Assembly: GCA_017526745.1 (NCBI GenBank)
Contig: JAFXQX010000029.1
Coordinates: 62,001 to 126,000, forward strand
DNA length: 64,000 nucleotides
Source of the DNA: Lachnospiraceae bacterium
GTDB lineage: Bacteria; Bacillota; Clostridia; Lachnospirales; Lachnospiraceae
Reading direction: 5' to 3'
The notes under the pieces are model-generated. The model searched no databases. It worked only from the letters and a program-made list of their open reading frames with translations, and was not told where the DNA came from. Within the stretch, counting starts at the first letter, position 1. Each line of letters opens with the position of its first letter. The position numbers and the translations under genes are program-made. Below, one piece after another: positions 33,936 to 43,270 of the stretch.

Positions 33936-36584
33936 ATGAAACAGTATACGTCAAAAGAACTCAGAAAGATTTGGATAAAGTTTTACGAGGAAAGAGGTCA
34001 TAAGAATGTAGGTGCCGTGTCCCTGGTGTCCGACGGATCCACGGGTGTTATGTTCAATGTTGCCGGCATGCAGCCCCTTATGCCTTATCTTCTGGGCAAA
34101 CCGCATCCGATGGGAACAAGGCTGTGCAATGTTCAGGGCTGCGTCAGGACAAATGACATTGATTCCGTCGGCGACAAGTCTCATGTCACATTTTTCGAGA
34201 TGATGGGCAGCTGGAGCCTTGGCGACTATTTCAAGGAGGAACGCTGCAAGTGGAGCTATGAGCTCCTTACCGAAGTGTTCGGATTTGACAGCGATCATCT
34301 TGCCGCAACGGTATTTGCGGGTGACGAGAATGCTCCGAGAGATGAGGAAGGCGCAAAATGCCGTATAGCTTCCGGTTTCAAAAAGGAGAACATATTTTAT
34401 CTTCCGGCAGAAGACAACTGGTGGGGACTCGAGTACGGTCCCTGCGGCCCCGACTCCGAGATGTTCTATATCGCGGATGTGCCCGACTGCGGAAAAAATT
34501 GCGGTCCCGGTTGTTCATGCGGCAAATATACCGAACTCGGCAATGACGTGTTCATGCAGTATGAGAAGCACAAAGACGGAAAACTGACACAGCTTGAGAA
34601 GAAGAATGTCGATACCGGATGGGGGCTTGAGAGGATACTTGCCTTCCTTAACGGGACAAAAGACGTTTATCAGACCGATCTTTTTGAAAAGGCTGTTTCC
34701 TATATAGAAAAAGCTTCGGGCAGTAAATACGGCGAAGATGAAAAGATGACACGCTCCATACGTGTCCTTGCCGACCATATACGTACATCGGTTATGCTTA
34801 TGGGTGATGAGGCGCTTCTTAAGCCTTCAAATGCCGGAAGCGGTTATGTGTTAAGAAGACTGATAAGGCGTGCGGTCCGTCACGGCAGGATACTAGGACT
34901 GTCGACCGATGATCTTCTTGCAGTGGCATCGGTATATATCGACGATGTATATTCCGAAAGCTATCCGAATCTTGCCGCCAACAGGGAAAAGGTCCTTACG
35001 GGGCTCAGAAATGAGATAGACCGTTTTACGGAAACGATCGAGAACGGTATGAAAGAGTTTGCCAAGATACTCGAGAGCAACAAGGATAAGGCATCAGGCG
35101 GTATTTCCGGTAAGGATGCATTTTACCTGTATGATACATTCGGCTTCCCGCTTGAACTGACTGTCGAGATGGCAGCAGAAAAAGGTCTTGGCGTGGACGA
35201 AGAAGGATTCGCTAAGGCGATGGAGGAACAGAAGCAGAAGGCAAGGGCCGGCGCAAACTTTGCGCAAAAGTCATCCGATGACTCTTTTGCCGCATTTGAT
35301 GCGCTCGATCCCACTAATGTCACTGAGTTTACCGGATATGACAGGACATCCGATTCGGGAACCATCCTTGCCATTGCCGCAGACAGCCTTACCGATTCCG
35401 TCGAAAAGGGATGCAAATGTACGATCGTAACTTCCGTCACTCCTTTTTATGCCACGATGGGCGGTCAGAAAGGTGATTTCGGGATGATCACCGGATCCGG
35501 TGATTTTGAAGTTACCGATACCGTAAAGCTTTCGCAGAACAGGATCGGCCATGTAGGCATTGTAAAAAGCGGCACTTTCTCAGTCGGAGACAAAGTGACT
35601 CTTAAAGTTGACGAGACAAACAGGCGCCGTACATGCATGAATCATTCCGCCACCCATCTTCTCCAGAAGGCTCTTCAGACCGTGCTCGGAGACGATGTCA
35701 GGCAGCAGGGATCATATCAGGACGGTGAGAGAACGAGATTTGACTTCTCGTTTTCAAGGGCACTTTCGTCCGATGAGATCACAAAAGTCGAGGATATAGT
35801 CAACGAAAAGATAATGGAAGACCTTCCTGTTACCACAAAGGAGATGTCTATAGATGAGGCTAAAAGGACAGGTGCGATGGCACTGTTCGGTGAAAAGTAC
35901 GGCGATGTCGTTAGAGTCGTGTCGATGGGTGATTTTTCAAAGGAACTGTGCGGCGGTACCCATGTGCCTTCCACCGGAGCCATACACTGCTTCAAGATCA
36001 TGTCCGAGGGCGGTATAGCTGCAGGCACCAGAAGGATAGAAGCTGTCACGGGTCCTGCCGTGCTTGATTATTACCGCAAGATCGAGAATGATCTTAATGA
36101 AGCGTCCCTTATCGTAAAATCAACTCCTTCGGCACTTTCGGACAGGCTGACGAAGATGAATCAGGAGATCAGGAATCTTTCATCCGAGCTTGAATCCCTC
36201 CGTTCAAAAGCTGCGATGGATTCGGTCGGAAACATTGAAGACAAGCTTATTGAGGTAAAGGGACTAAAGCTCATCGCCACATCCGTTCCCGATTCCGATG
36301 CAAATAACTTAAGAACTCTTGCTGACAGCCTGAAGGAAAAATATGCTGACGGTGTATTTGTTCTGTGTTCGGAAAAGGGCGGCAAGGTCAACCTTGTTGT
36401 CATGGCAGGTGATAAGGCTGTATCTTCCGGTGCTCATGCAGGCAACCTGATCAAGAAGCTCGCACCTATGGTAGGAGGCGGAGGAGGCGGCCGCGAGGGC
36501 ATGGCTACAGCCGGCGGAAAGGACCCTTCGGGGATCGGATCGATGCTCTCCGGTGCAAAGGATATTCTTTCCGAAATGCTCTGA
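33936..36584 (+). CDS. alaS: Alanyl-tRNA synthetase
   Basis: About 882 residues from ATG 33936; GGGAG at 33926-33930 favours this over ATG 33933 or the TTG at 33924. Class II catalytic core at the N-terminus (SDGSTGVMFNVAGMQPL, NVQGCVRTNDID), editing domain with zinc ligands in NHSATHLL and CGGTH (Cys672), and a C-terminal C-Ala domain ending with a Gly-rich segment. It charges tRNA-Ala and clears mischarged seryl and glycyl products. Confidence 0.98.
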   Translation: MKQYTSKELRKIWIKFYEERGHKNVGAVSLVSDGSTGVMFNVAGMQPLMPYLLGKPHPMGTRLCNVQGCVRTNDIDSVGDKSHVTFFEMMGSWSLGDYFKEERCKWSYELLTEVFGFDSDHLAATVFAGDENAPRDEEGAKCRIASGFKKENIFYLPAEDNWWGLEYGPCGPDSEMFYIADVPDCGKNCGPGCSCGKYTELGNDVFMQYEKHKDGKLTQLEKKNVDTGWGLERILAFLNGTKDVYQTDLFEKAVSYIEKASGSKYGEDEKMTRSIRVLADHIRTSVMLMGDEALLKPSNAGSGYVLRRLIRRAVRHGRILGLSTDDLLAVASVYIDDVYSESYPNLAANREKVLTGLRNEIDRFTETIENGMKEFAKILESNKDKASGGISGKDAFYLYDTFGFPLELTVEMAAEKGLGVDEEGFAKAMEEQKQKARAGANFAQKSSDDSFAAFDALDPTNVTEFTGYDRTSDSGTILAIAADSLTDSVEKGCKCTIVTSVTPFYATMGGQKGDFGMITGSGDFEVTDTVKLSQNRIGHVGIVKSGTFSVGDKVTLKVDETNRRRTCMNHSATHLLQKALQTVLGDDVRQQGSYQDGERTRFDFSFSRALSSDEITKVEDIVNEKIMEDLPVTTKEMSIDEAKRTGAMALFGEKYGDVVRVVSMGDFSKELCGGTHVPSTGAIHCFKIMSEGGIAAGTRRIEAVTGPAVLDYYRKIENDLNEASLIVKSTPSALSDRLTKMNQEIRNLSSELESLRSKAAMDSVGNIEDKLIEVKGLKLIATSVPDSDANNLRTLADSLKEKYADGVFVLCSEKGGKVNLVVMAGDKAVSSGAHAGNLIKKLAPMVGGGGGGREGMATAGGKDPSGIGSMLSGAKDILSEML

Positions 36585-36595
36585 TCATATTTTTC

Positions 36596-36625
36596 TTGAC
36601 TATTGCATTGATTTATGCTTATAAT
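36596..36625 (+). promoter_or_regulatory. Promoter for rpsU
   Basis: TTGACT at 36596-36601 and TATAAT at 36620-36625, spacer 18 bases. The expected leader is about 60 bases and ends in a strong GAGGGGAGG ribosome site at 36676-36684. Confidence 0.72.
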
Positions 36626-36692
36626 ACGCCTAGTGCGAATAAAGAAAGCCTTCGGGTCTGCACAATCTATGACTTGAGGGGAGGTATGGAAA

Positions 36693-36869
36693 ATGGCAGA
36701 AGTTATCGTAAAAGAGAACGAGAGTCTTGACAGCGCGCTGAGACGCTTTAAAAGAAGCTGTGCCAAGGCTGGCATACAGCAGGAGATCAGAAAGCGTGAG
36801 CATTACGAGAAGCCCAGCGTAAAGCGGAAGAAGAAATCCGAAGCTGCCAGAAAAAGGAAATATAATTGA
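36693..36869 (+). CDS. rpsU: 30S ribosomal protein S21
   Basis: 58 residues, the usual length for bS21. The sequence opens [20 protein letters not shown] and ends in a very basic tail ([26 protein letters not shown]), both typical. It sits on the 30S platform near the anti-Shine-Dalgarno end of 16S rRNA. It has its own promoter and terminator and so forms a single-gene unit. Another ATG at 36686 is out of frame. Confidence 0.96.
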   Translation: MAEVIVKENESLDSALRRFKRSCAKAGIQQEIRKREHYEKPSVKRKKKSEAARKRKYN

Positions 36870-36874
36870 TATTC

Positions 36875-36903
36875 ACCCCCGTTTTTCGGGGGTTTTCTAT
36901 TTT
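36875..36903 (+). terminator. Rho-independent terminator of rpsU
   Basis: ACCCCCG at 36875-36881 pairs perfectly with CGGGGGT at 36887-36893 around a TTTTT loop, followed by TTTCTATTT. Confidence 0.92.
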
Positions 36904-37005
36904 CAAAATTTTTTCTTTTTTTTATCATCGCGTCGTGTTATAATACCATATGTTGTATAGGGGAAAGATCACGCAACTAAATATTGCAAAGGACTAAAGC
37001 TTTCA

Positions 37006-37872
37006 TTGATATATGCGGCCGCAGCCGTGCTCGTTATACTGTTGATCGTTTTTGTGTATGTACAGAGCAGCGGTTATACGATAGTCGAATATTCCATAAC
37101 GACGGACAAGGACATAGGTTCTCCTGTCAGATTCGTGATGATCTCGGATCTCCATGACACGGATGTGACACATGATCATAACAAAGAACTCCTGGATAAG
37201 ATATCGGAGAGCGAATGTGATTTTGTCATCCTTGCAGGCGATATGATCACAAGCTACATGGAGCCCAAAAGCAAGTCCGGAACAGCTTATGATTTTTTGA
37301 AAAGGCTTTCCGAAGATCATAAGGTATACTACGGACTCGGCAATCATGAGCAGAGATATATGGAAGAACCGGACCGTTTCCCTCACAAGTTTGAAGAGCT
37401 TTCTTCATTTGTCACCGGTCTTGGCATTGAGTTTTTATCAAACACTTATGCCGATACGGATGACGGCAGGGTAAGGATATACGGGTTCAACGTTCCGATC
37501 GAAAACTACAGGCGGGCAGTTGATTCGACCCTCCCGCACGGGATCCTCGATAAGACGTTCGGCAGCATCAGCGGTGACAGATACAATATCCTGATAGCGC
37601 ATGATCCGGTCTACTTTGAGGAATATGCATCATATCATCCGGACCTTGTCCTTTCGGGACATCTTCATGGCGGGATAGTAGCCATACCCGGGATCGGCGG
37701 AGTCATTTCGCCCCAACTTAAGTTCTTTCCCAAATATGATGCGGGACTGTTTCAAAAAGACGGTGTTACCATGATAGTCAGCCGCGGGATAGGATGGCAT
37801 TCGATCCCGATAAGGATATTCAACAAGGCTGAGATGGTCATAGTCAATATATGCCCCAAAAGCAAAGGATAA
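37006..37872 (+). CDS. Membrane-anchored metallophosphoesterase
   Basis: About 288 residues. A hydrophobic anchor (about 3-22) is followed by a calcineurin-like phosphoesterase domain with the metal-binding series SDLHD, GDM, GNHE, AHDP and SGHLHGG in order. The family cleaves phosphoesters; YkuE/YaeI-type relatives act near the membrane, but the substrate here is unknown. The start is uncertain: TTG 37006 is the first usable start, the frame is open back to 36961 with no ATG, and AAAGG lies at 36988-36992. A TATAAT at 36939-36944 may be its -10 box. Confidence 0.9.
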   Translation: MIYAAAAVLVILLIVFVYVQSSGYTIVEYSITTDKDIGSPVRFVMISDLHDTDVTHDHNKELLDKISESECDFVILAGDMITSYMEPKSKSGTAYDFLKRLSEDHKVYYGLGNHEQRYMEEPDRFPHKFEELSSFVTGLGIEFLSNTYADTDDGRVRIYGFNVPIENYRRAVDSTLPHGILDKTFGSISGDRYNILIAHDPVYFEEYASYHPDLVLSGHLHGGIVAIPGIGGVISPQLKFFPKYDAGLFQKDGVTMIVSRGIGWHSIPIRIFNKAEMVIVNICPKSKG

Positions 37873-37875
37873 GAA

Positions 37876-38622
37876 ATGGCGATAACAGTTAAACTTGAAA
37901 AATTCGAAGGTCCTCTGGACCTGCTCCTTCATCTGATCGATAAGAACAAGGTGGATATTTATGATATCCCGATCGCGCTTATCACCGATCAGTATCTTGA
38001 ATATCTCAAGCAGATGGAAATCGAGGATCTTAATGTGATGAGCGAATTCCTTGTTATGGCGGCAACGCTTCTTGATATCAAGGCAAGAATGCTGCTTCCG
38101 GCCGAGGTGAATGAAGAAGGCGAAGAAGAAGATCCGAGAGCCGAACTTGTCGAGAAACTCATCGAATATAAAATGTACAAATATATGTCGTTCGAGCTCA
38201 AAGACAGACAGATCGATGCGGTCAGGAACGTATACAAGAGCGCAACACTGCCGAAAGAGGTCCTGGAATACGTGGAGCCTATCGATTATGAGAAACTCGT
38301 CGGTGACGTTGATCTTGCAAGACTAAACCAGATATTCAAGTCAGTCGTCAGACGTCAGAAGGACCGTATAGATCCTATAAGGAGCCGCTTCGGAAACATC
38401 GAAAAGGATGAGATCAATCTTGAGGAGAAGCAGCTCTATATCGAGATGTATGTAAGGACCCACAAGAAGTTCTCGTTTGTGGCACTTCTTGAGGCGCAGC
38501 CGACCAAGATGGAGATCGTCGTAACATTCCTTGTTATCCTTGAGATGATGAAGACCGGAAAGATCCGCATCGTTCAGGATAATCTGTTTGATGATATTAT
38601 GATCACATCGCTGGCTGCCTGA
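37876..38622 (+). CDS. scpA: Segregation and condensation protein A
   Basis: 248 residues, full length kleisin. The N-terminal signature KLEKFEGPLDLLLHLIDKN is exact for the family, and the C-terminal winged-helix region (FVALLEAQPTKMEIVVTFL) is present. With ScpB and SMC it forms the condensin that compacts and separates the chromosome. It starts 3 bases after the phosphoesterase stop and is followed by scpB after 5 bases. Confidence 0.97.
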   Translation: MAITVKLEKFEGPLDLLLHLIDKNKVDIYDIPIALITDQYLEYLKQMEIEDLNVMSEFLVMAATLLDIKARMLLPAEVNEEGEEEDPRAELVEKLIEYKMYKYMSFELKDRQIDAVRNVYKSATLPKEVLEYVEPIDYEKLVGDVDLARLNQIFKSVVRRQKDRIDPIRSRFGNIEKDEINLEEKQLYIEMYVRTHKKFSFVALLEAQPTKMEIVVTFLVILEMMKTGKIRIVQDNLFDDIMITSLAA

Positions 38623-38627
38623 AGAAT

Positions 38628-39287
38628 ATGAAAAAAGACTTTGAAGAATCATTAAAAAACAATATTGACGATCTTGATATCGCAAAGGAACCCGAGAAGA
38701 CGGAACCGGTAGTTAAAAAAGCCGAGCATCCGGAAGCCGCGATCTCCGCGATACTGTTCGCAATGGGAGATTCGGTTGAGATCAGGAAGCTTTCCGATGC
38801 GATCGGTTACAGTGAGGATGAGACGCGGACGATAATCGGTAAGATGAAGGACAGGTTCGAGAGGAACAAGGACTTCGGCATAACGATCGTGGAACTTGAT
38901 GACAGCGTTCAGATGTGTTCGAAGACGGAAATGTATGAATATCTGATAAGTGTAGCCAAGATACCGAAGAACATGCATCTGTCCGATACGGCTCTTGAGA
39001 CTCTGTCCATAATAGCATACAAGCAGCCCGTAACGCGTGCTGAGGTTGAGAAGATAAGAGGCGTCTCATGTGATCATCCGATCAACAAGCTCCTGGAGTA
39101 CGGCCTTATCACCGAGCTTGGCCGGCTGAACGCTCCCGGGCGCCCGCTCCTGTTCGGAACGACGGAACAGTTCCTGCGTTCGTTCGGCGTCAAATCTATC
39201 GATGATCTTCCGGACATCGCACCCGACCGGCTTGAAGAATTCAAAAAAGAAGCTGCCGAAGAGATACAGTTAAAACTCGATATTTAA
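38628..39287 (+). CDS. scpB: Segregation and condensation protein B
   Basis: 219 residues. A charged N-terminal extension of about 30 residues precedes two winged-helix domains; family motifs are LSDTALETLSIIAYKQPVTR, IRGVSCDHPINKLLEYGLI and GRPLLFGTTEQFL. It binds the middle of ScpA as a dimer. The gene is closed by a strong terminator. Confidence 0.97.
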   Translation: MKKDFEESLKNNIDDLDIAKEPEKTEPVVKKAEHPEAAISAILFAMGDSVEIRKLSDAIGYSEDETRTIIGKMKDRFERNKDFGITIVELDDSVQMCSKTEMYEYLISVAKIPKNMHLSDTALETLSIIAYKQPVTRAEVEKIRGVSCDHPINKLLEYGLITELGRLNAPGRPLLFGTTEQFLRSFGVKSIDDLPDIAPDRLEEFKKEAAEEIQLKLDI

Positions 39288-39290
39288 CAG

Positions 39291-39314
39291 AAGGACCCGA
39301 AGGGTCCTTTTTTT
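39291..39314 (+). terminator. Rho-independent terminator after scpAB
   Basis: AAGGACCC at 39291-39298 pairs with GGGTCCTT at 39302-39309, loop GAA, followed by a T run to 39314. Confidence 0.95.
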
Positions 39315-39340
39315 GTAACCTTTTTTCTGTATTTATATCT

Positions 39341-39368
39341 TTGAAAAATCAATTTGCTGTGTTAAAAT
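39341..39368 (+). promoter_or_regulatory. Candidate promoter of the decarboxylase cluster
   Basis: TTGAAA at 39341-39346 and TAAAAT at 39363-39368, 16-base spacer, 55 bases before ATG 39423. Confidence 0.5.
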
Positions 39369-39422
39369 ATGAAAAGTGTCTTTTTACGGGATATTTATTA
39401 TTTTTCATATGGAGGTTTTGCA

Positions 39423-40853
39423 ATGAGTAATTCTTCACTTGCAGGCAAACGTATAGCCAGTTTGCTTGATGAAAACAGTTTCGTTGAGATCGGCGCGCAA
39501 GTTACTTCCCGCAGCACTGATTTTAACATGGAACCGAAGGAAGCAGTTGCTGATGGCGTCGTAACAGGTTACGGTCAGATCGACGGAAGACTTGTTTACG
39601 TATACAGCCAGGATCCTGACGTGCTTGGCGGTTCCATCGGCGAGATGCATGCGAAGAAGATCGTTGAATTATACGATCTTGCTCTTAAAGTAGGTGCACC
39701 TGTGATCGGACTTATAGATTCCGCAGGGCTTCGCCTTAATGAATCAACCGATGCACTTGCCGCATTCGGCAGCATCTACAAAGCCATGACAATGGCAAGC
39801 GGCGTGATACTGCAGATCTCGGCAGTGTTTGGAAAATGCGGCGGAGGACTGTCGATGATCACCGGTCTTTCGGACCTTGTATTCATGGAGGAAAAGAGCG
39901 CCAAACTGTTCCTCAATTCTCCCAATGCGCTTTCGGGAAACTACGAGGAAAAATGTGATACTGCTTCGGCCGCATTCCAGTCGGATGAAGCGGGTAATGT
40001 TGATATTGTTGCAAGTGAAGCGGAAATATTCGGGGAGATCAGAAGCTATGTATCGCTTCTTCCCTCCAATAATGACGAGTTCGGTGCATTAAGCGACTGC
40101 ACTGACGATCTTAACCGTACAACGGATGATATAGGAAACTGTACAACAGATACATCCATTGCACTTTCACTCATAGCTGACGACAATTCATATTATGAAG
40201 TGAAGGCCGGTTATGCAAAAGAGATAACAACAGGATTCATAAGGCTTAACGGCCAGACCGTGGGATGCATAGCCAACAGATGCGAAGGCTATGATGAGGA
40301 AGGCAATAAAACATGGGGATCGGATCCCGTGCTTACATTCAAGGCTGCAAATAAGGCTGCCGATTTTGTGGCATTTTGTGATTCGTTTGAGATCCCGATC
40401 CTTACTCTTACAAATGTTAACGGTTTTGAAGCCGATGTCTGCAACGAGAAGAATATGGTCAGAGCCGCAAGCAGATTATCATATGCATTTGCGGATGCAA
40501 CGGTTCCGAAGGTCAATGTCGTTATCGGCCAGGCATTCGGAAGCGCAGGTATCATCATGAATTCCAAGGCTCTCGGTGCTGACATGACATTCGCGTGGGA
40601 CAGTGCAAAGATTGGAATGATGCCCTCGGATCTTGCCGCAAAGGTCATCTTTGACGGTAAGGGAGAGGATGCCGTTAAAGAAGGAGCAAAGGAATACGAC
40701 AAACTTCAGAACAGCATCGATTCTGCAGCAAGACGCGGATATGTTGACGGTGTGATAGCAGCACCCCAGACAAGAAAGTACGTGATCTCGGCATTTGAGA
40801 TGCTTTATACAAAGAGAGAGGACAGACCCGCCAAGAAGCATGGGACGGTTTAG
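39423..40853 (+). CDS. mmdA: Acyl-CoA carboxyltransferase subunit (MmdA / 12S-like)
   Basis: About 476 residues. A double crotonase-fold carboxyltransferase of the acyl-CoA decarboxylase/carboxylase group: N-half with GLIDSAGLRLNE and FGKCGGGLSMITGLSDLVFM, C-half with NVNGF, IGQAFGSAGIIMNSKALGA and FAWDSAKIGMM. It would move CO2 between a CoA thioester (methylmalonyl-CoA is the best guess) and biotin. The glycine-rich oxyanion segments differ from textbook MmdA/PccB, so the acyl group is open. GGAGG at 39411-39415 fixes the start at 39423; an ORF extension to 39369 has no support. First gene of a five-gene cluster. Confidence 0.88.
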   Translation: MSNSSLAGKRIASLLDENSFVEIGAQVTSRSTDFNMEPKEAVADGVVTGYGQIDGRLVYVYSQDPDVLGGSIGEMHAKKIVELYDLALKVGAPVIGLIDSAGLRLNESTDALAAFGSIYKAMTMASGVILQISAVFGKCGGGLSMITGLSDLVFMEEKSAKLFLNSPNALSGNYEEKCDTASAAFQSDEAGNVDIVASEAEIFGEIRSYVSLLPSNNDEFGALSDCTDDLNRTTDDIGNCTTDTSIALSLIADDNSYYEVKAGYAKEITTGFIRLNGQTVGCIANRCEGYDEEGNKTWGSDPVLTFKAANKAADFVAFCDSFEIPILTLTNVNGFEADVCNEKNMVRAASRLSYAFADATVPKVNVVIGQAFGSAGIIMNSKALGADMTFAWDSAKIGMMPSDLAAKVIFDGKGEDAVKEGAKEYDKLQNSIDSAARRGYVDGVIAAPQTRKYVISAFEMLYTKREDRPAKKHGTV

Positions 40854-40864
40854 AAAGGAATGGG

Positions 40865-41683
40865 ATGCGTAATATGAAAAAAATCATTTTGGTATTATGT
40901 TCATTTGCCTGTCTTTTCAGCCTTACCGCATGTGGCGGCGAAACGAGAAAGGTATTGGATGCCCAGGTTGCAACGAGTCTTGAGCAGACAACAAGTGATC
41001 TGGTAACGCAGTTTCTAGCTGCGGTTGACGAAAACCAGGCGCAGGAGATCGCTGACCAGGGCGGAGAGTATCTTGAGTATGTCATATCGAATTATTTCGG
41101 CATAAGAGCCAACGGTAACGGTATGGTCAATGCCCTTAATTCATGGAACAGCTCCCGGGAAGATCTCGGTGACTTCGTTTCCATCACGGGAATGAACGCG
41201 ACATACGATGATTCAGACAAGGACATAATCGTAACTCTTGATATCGTGGGTTCCAAAAGGACAGCCCAGGTAGAGGCGATCTATAAGGATGATCTTTATA
41301 AGACACTTAATTCCCTGACCACCAACATCAACTGGACGTTCGGTGAGAAGATGGAAAAGGCGGGACTTAATACCCTGCTCGGTATGGGTACCGTGTTCAT
41401 AGTTCTTATAATCATCAGTATCATAATCAGCCTGTTCGGTTTTATTCCGAAGATCCAGGCGGCATTTAAGAATGATGATGATGTCAAGTCATCAGCAGTC
41501 GATAACACGATCGCGCAGATCGTTGAAAAAGAAGAACAAAATGACGATCTCGAGATAGCAGCCGTTATCGCCGCAGCGATCGCCGCTGCAGGTTCGGCAG
41601 GATCACAAGGAGGATCCGGATCATCGGGAGATCTTGTTGTCAGAAGCATAGTCAGAAGACCCAACAGCATGTGGAACAAATAG
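40865..41683 (+). CDS. OadG/MmdD-type small subunit with lipoprotein signal
   Basis: 272 residues. The signal peptide ends SLTAC, so it is lipid-anchored; a soluble domain (about 22-155) precedes one membrane segment (about 168-198, LLGMGTVFIVLIIISIIISL). The tail is Ala-rich (AAVIAAAIAAAG) and ends VVRSIVRRPNSMWNK, the hallmark of MmdD/OadG subunits, which hold the carboxyltransferase on the membrane pump. The added lipoprotein domain makes it longer than the classical 80-120 residue subunit. AAAGGAA precedes ATG 40865. Confidence 0.85.
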   Translation: MRNMKKIILVLCSFACLFSLTACGGETRKVLDAQVATSLEQTTSDLVTQFLAAVDENQAQEIADQGGEYLEYVISNYFGIRANGNGMVNALNSWNSSREDLGDFVSITGMNATYDDSDKDIIVTLDIVGSKRTAQVEAIYKDDLYKTLNSLTTNINWTFGEKMEKAGLNTLLGMGTVFIVLIIISIIISLFGFIPKIQAAFKNDDDVKSSAVDNTIAQIVEKEEQNDDLEIAAVIAAAIAAAGSAGSQGGSGSSGDLVVRSIVRRPNSMWNK

Positions 41684-41694
41684 GAGGATTGATC

Positions 41695-42057
41695 ATGAAA
41701 AACTATACAATTACCGTAAACGGAAACGTATATGACGTAACAGTTGAAGAAGGAACAGGCTCATCTGCTCCCGCAGCAGCACCCAAGGCAGCACCCAAGG
41801 CTGCTCCCGCAGCACCCAAGGCTGCAGCATCATCAGGAGCAGGCTCTGTCAGGATCGAAGCCGGAGCAGCAGGTAAAGTATTCAAGATCGCAGCCAATGT
41901 CGGTGACAGCGTAAAAGCGGGTGATGCAGTTGTTATCATCGAAGCGATGAAGATGGAGATCCCCGTTGTTTCTCCCAGTGACGGAACAGTTGCATCGATC
42001 GACTGTGCCATAGGCGATCCGTGTGCTGCAGGCCAGCTTCTTGCAACACTCAACTGA
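41695..42057 (+). CDS. mmdC: Biotin carboxyl carrier subunit
   Basis: 120 residues from ATG 41695; AGGAGG at 41682-41687 decides this start over an in-frame ATG at 41671. A short N-terminal beta region, a flexible Ala/Pro/Lys linker (residues about 22-50) and a biotinyl domain with EAMKMEIP, where Lys86 is the biotin site. It swings biotin between the carboxyltransferases and the membrane beta subunit. BirA encoded at 31704 should modify it. Confidence 0.96.
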   Translation: MKNYTITVNGNVYDVTVEEGTGSSAPAAAPKAAPKAAPAAPKAAASSGAGSVRIEAGAAGKVFKIAANVGDSVKAGDAVVIIEAMKMEIPVVSPSDGTVASIDCAIGDPCAAGQLLATLN

Positions 42058-42090
42058 TTGCATTTTGAATGAAACTGTGGAGGTCATAAA

Positions 42091-43242
42091 ATGTCATATG
42101 TAGCAAATACATTTGGGAATCTGTTGCAGCAGACGGCATTTCTCGGACTGAGCTGGGGGAATTACCTCATGATCGTCGTTGCCTGCACGTTCCTTTATCT
42201 GGCGATAGCAAAAGGCTTTGAGCCGCTGTTGCTTACTCCCATTGCATTCGGAATGCTTCTTGTCAATATCTATCCGGATATAATGCTCAAGATAGAAGAA
42301 GCCGCCAACGGAACGGGCGGACTGCTTTATTACTTCTATAAACTGGATGAATGGGCTATCTTACCTTCTCTGATATTTATGGGTGTGGGAGCCATGACGG
42401 ATTTCGGTCCGCTCATCGCCAATCCCAAGAGTTTCCTGCTCGGTGCGGCAGCTCAGTTCGGTATATATGCTGCCTATTTCCTGGCTATCGCCATGGGCTT
42501 TAATGATAAGGCAGCCGCAGCGATCGCCATCATCGGCGGAGCTGACGGTCCTACTTCGATCTTCCTTGCTAGTAAGCTCGGACAGACGGCACTTCTCGGA
42601 CCGATAGCTGTGGCAGCCTACTCATATATGTCGCTCGTGCCGATCATACAGCCGCCAATAATGAAACTGCTTACTACCGAGAAGGAACGGAAGATCAAAA
42701 TGGAACAGCTTCGTCCCGTAACAAAGCTTGAGAGGATACTGTTCCCTATAATAGTTTCTATCGTTGTCTGCATGATCCTTCCGACAACCGCCCCTCTTGT
42801 AGGTATGCTGATGCTCGGCAACCTCTTCAGGGAGTCCGGTGTTGTCAGACAGCTTATGGATACCGCAAGTAATGCACTTATGTATATCGTTGTCATTCTT
42901 CTCGGAACATCGGTAGGTGCGACAACATCCGCAAAAGCGTTCCTTAATGCAAATACGCTCAAGATCGTTGTTCTCGGACTTGTTGCTTTTGCTTTCGGAA
43001 CAGCTGCCGGAGTATTGTTTGGTAAGCTCATGTGCGTTCTCACCGGCGGAAAGGTTAATCCGCTTATCGGATCAGCCGGTGTTTCGGCCGTTCCGATGGC
43101 TGCACGTGTATCGCAGAAGGTCGGTGCCGAAGCTGATCCCACCAACTTCCTTCTCATGCATGCCATGGGACCGAACGTTGCAGGTGTTATCGGTACTGCG
43201 GTTGCAGCAGGTACATTCATGGCGATATTTGGAGCCTTTTAA
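42091..43242 (+). CDS. oadB: Sodium-translocating decarboxylase beta subunit
   Basis: 383 residues, about ten membrane segments. Family marks: [21 protein letters not shown], the discontinuous-helix motif [15 protein letters not shown] holding the Asp that binds sodium, and [18 protein letters not shown] near the end. It decarboxylates carboxybiotin and uses the energy to pump sodium outward. Shared by oxaloacetate, methylmalonyl-CoA and glutaconyl-CoA decarboxylases, so it does not by itself tell the substrate. Confidence 0.97.
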   Translation: MSYVANTFGNLLQQTAFLGLSWGNYLMIVVACTFLYLAIAKGFEPLLLTPIAFGMLLVNIYPDIMLKIEEAANGTGGLLYYFYKLDEWAILPSLIFMGVGAMTDFGPLIANPKSFLLGAAAQFGIYAAYFLAIAMGFNDKAAAAIAIIGGADGPTSIFLASKLGQTALLGPIAVAAYSYMSLVPIIQPPIMKLLTTEKERKIKMEQLRPVTKLERILFPIIVSIVVCMILPTTAPLVGMLMLGNLFRESGVVRQLMDTASNALMYIVVILLGTSVGATTSAKAFLNANTLKIVVLGLVAFAFGTAAGVLFGKLMCVLTGGKVNPLIGSAGVSAVPMAARVSQKVGAEADPTNFLLMHAMGPNVAGVIGTAVAAGTFMAIFGAF

Positions 43243-43270
43243 ACATACATTTTAAATGGAGGATAATAAA

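Noticed and set aside
39369-39422. Upstream start for the first carboxyltransferase
   Set aside because: The 18 extra residues cover the promoter and ribosome site; GGAGG at 39411-39415 fits ATG 39423.
41758-41835. Near-repeats of an Ala/Pro/Lys coding unit as a DNA repeat element
   Set aside because: They encode the flexible linker usual before biotinyl domains.
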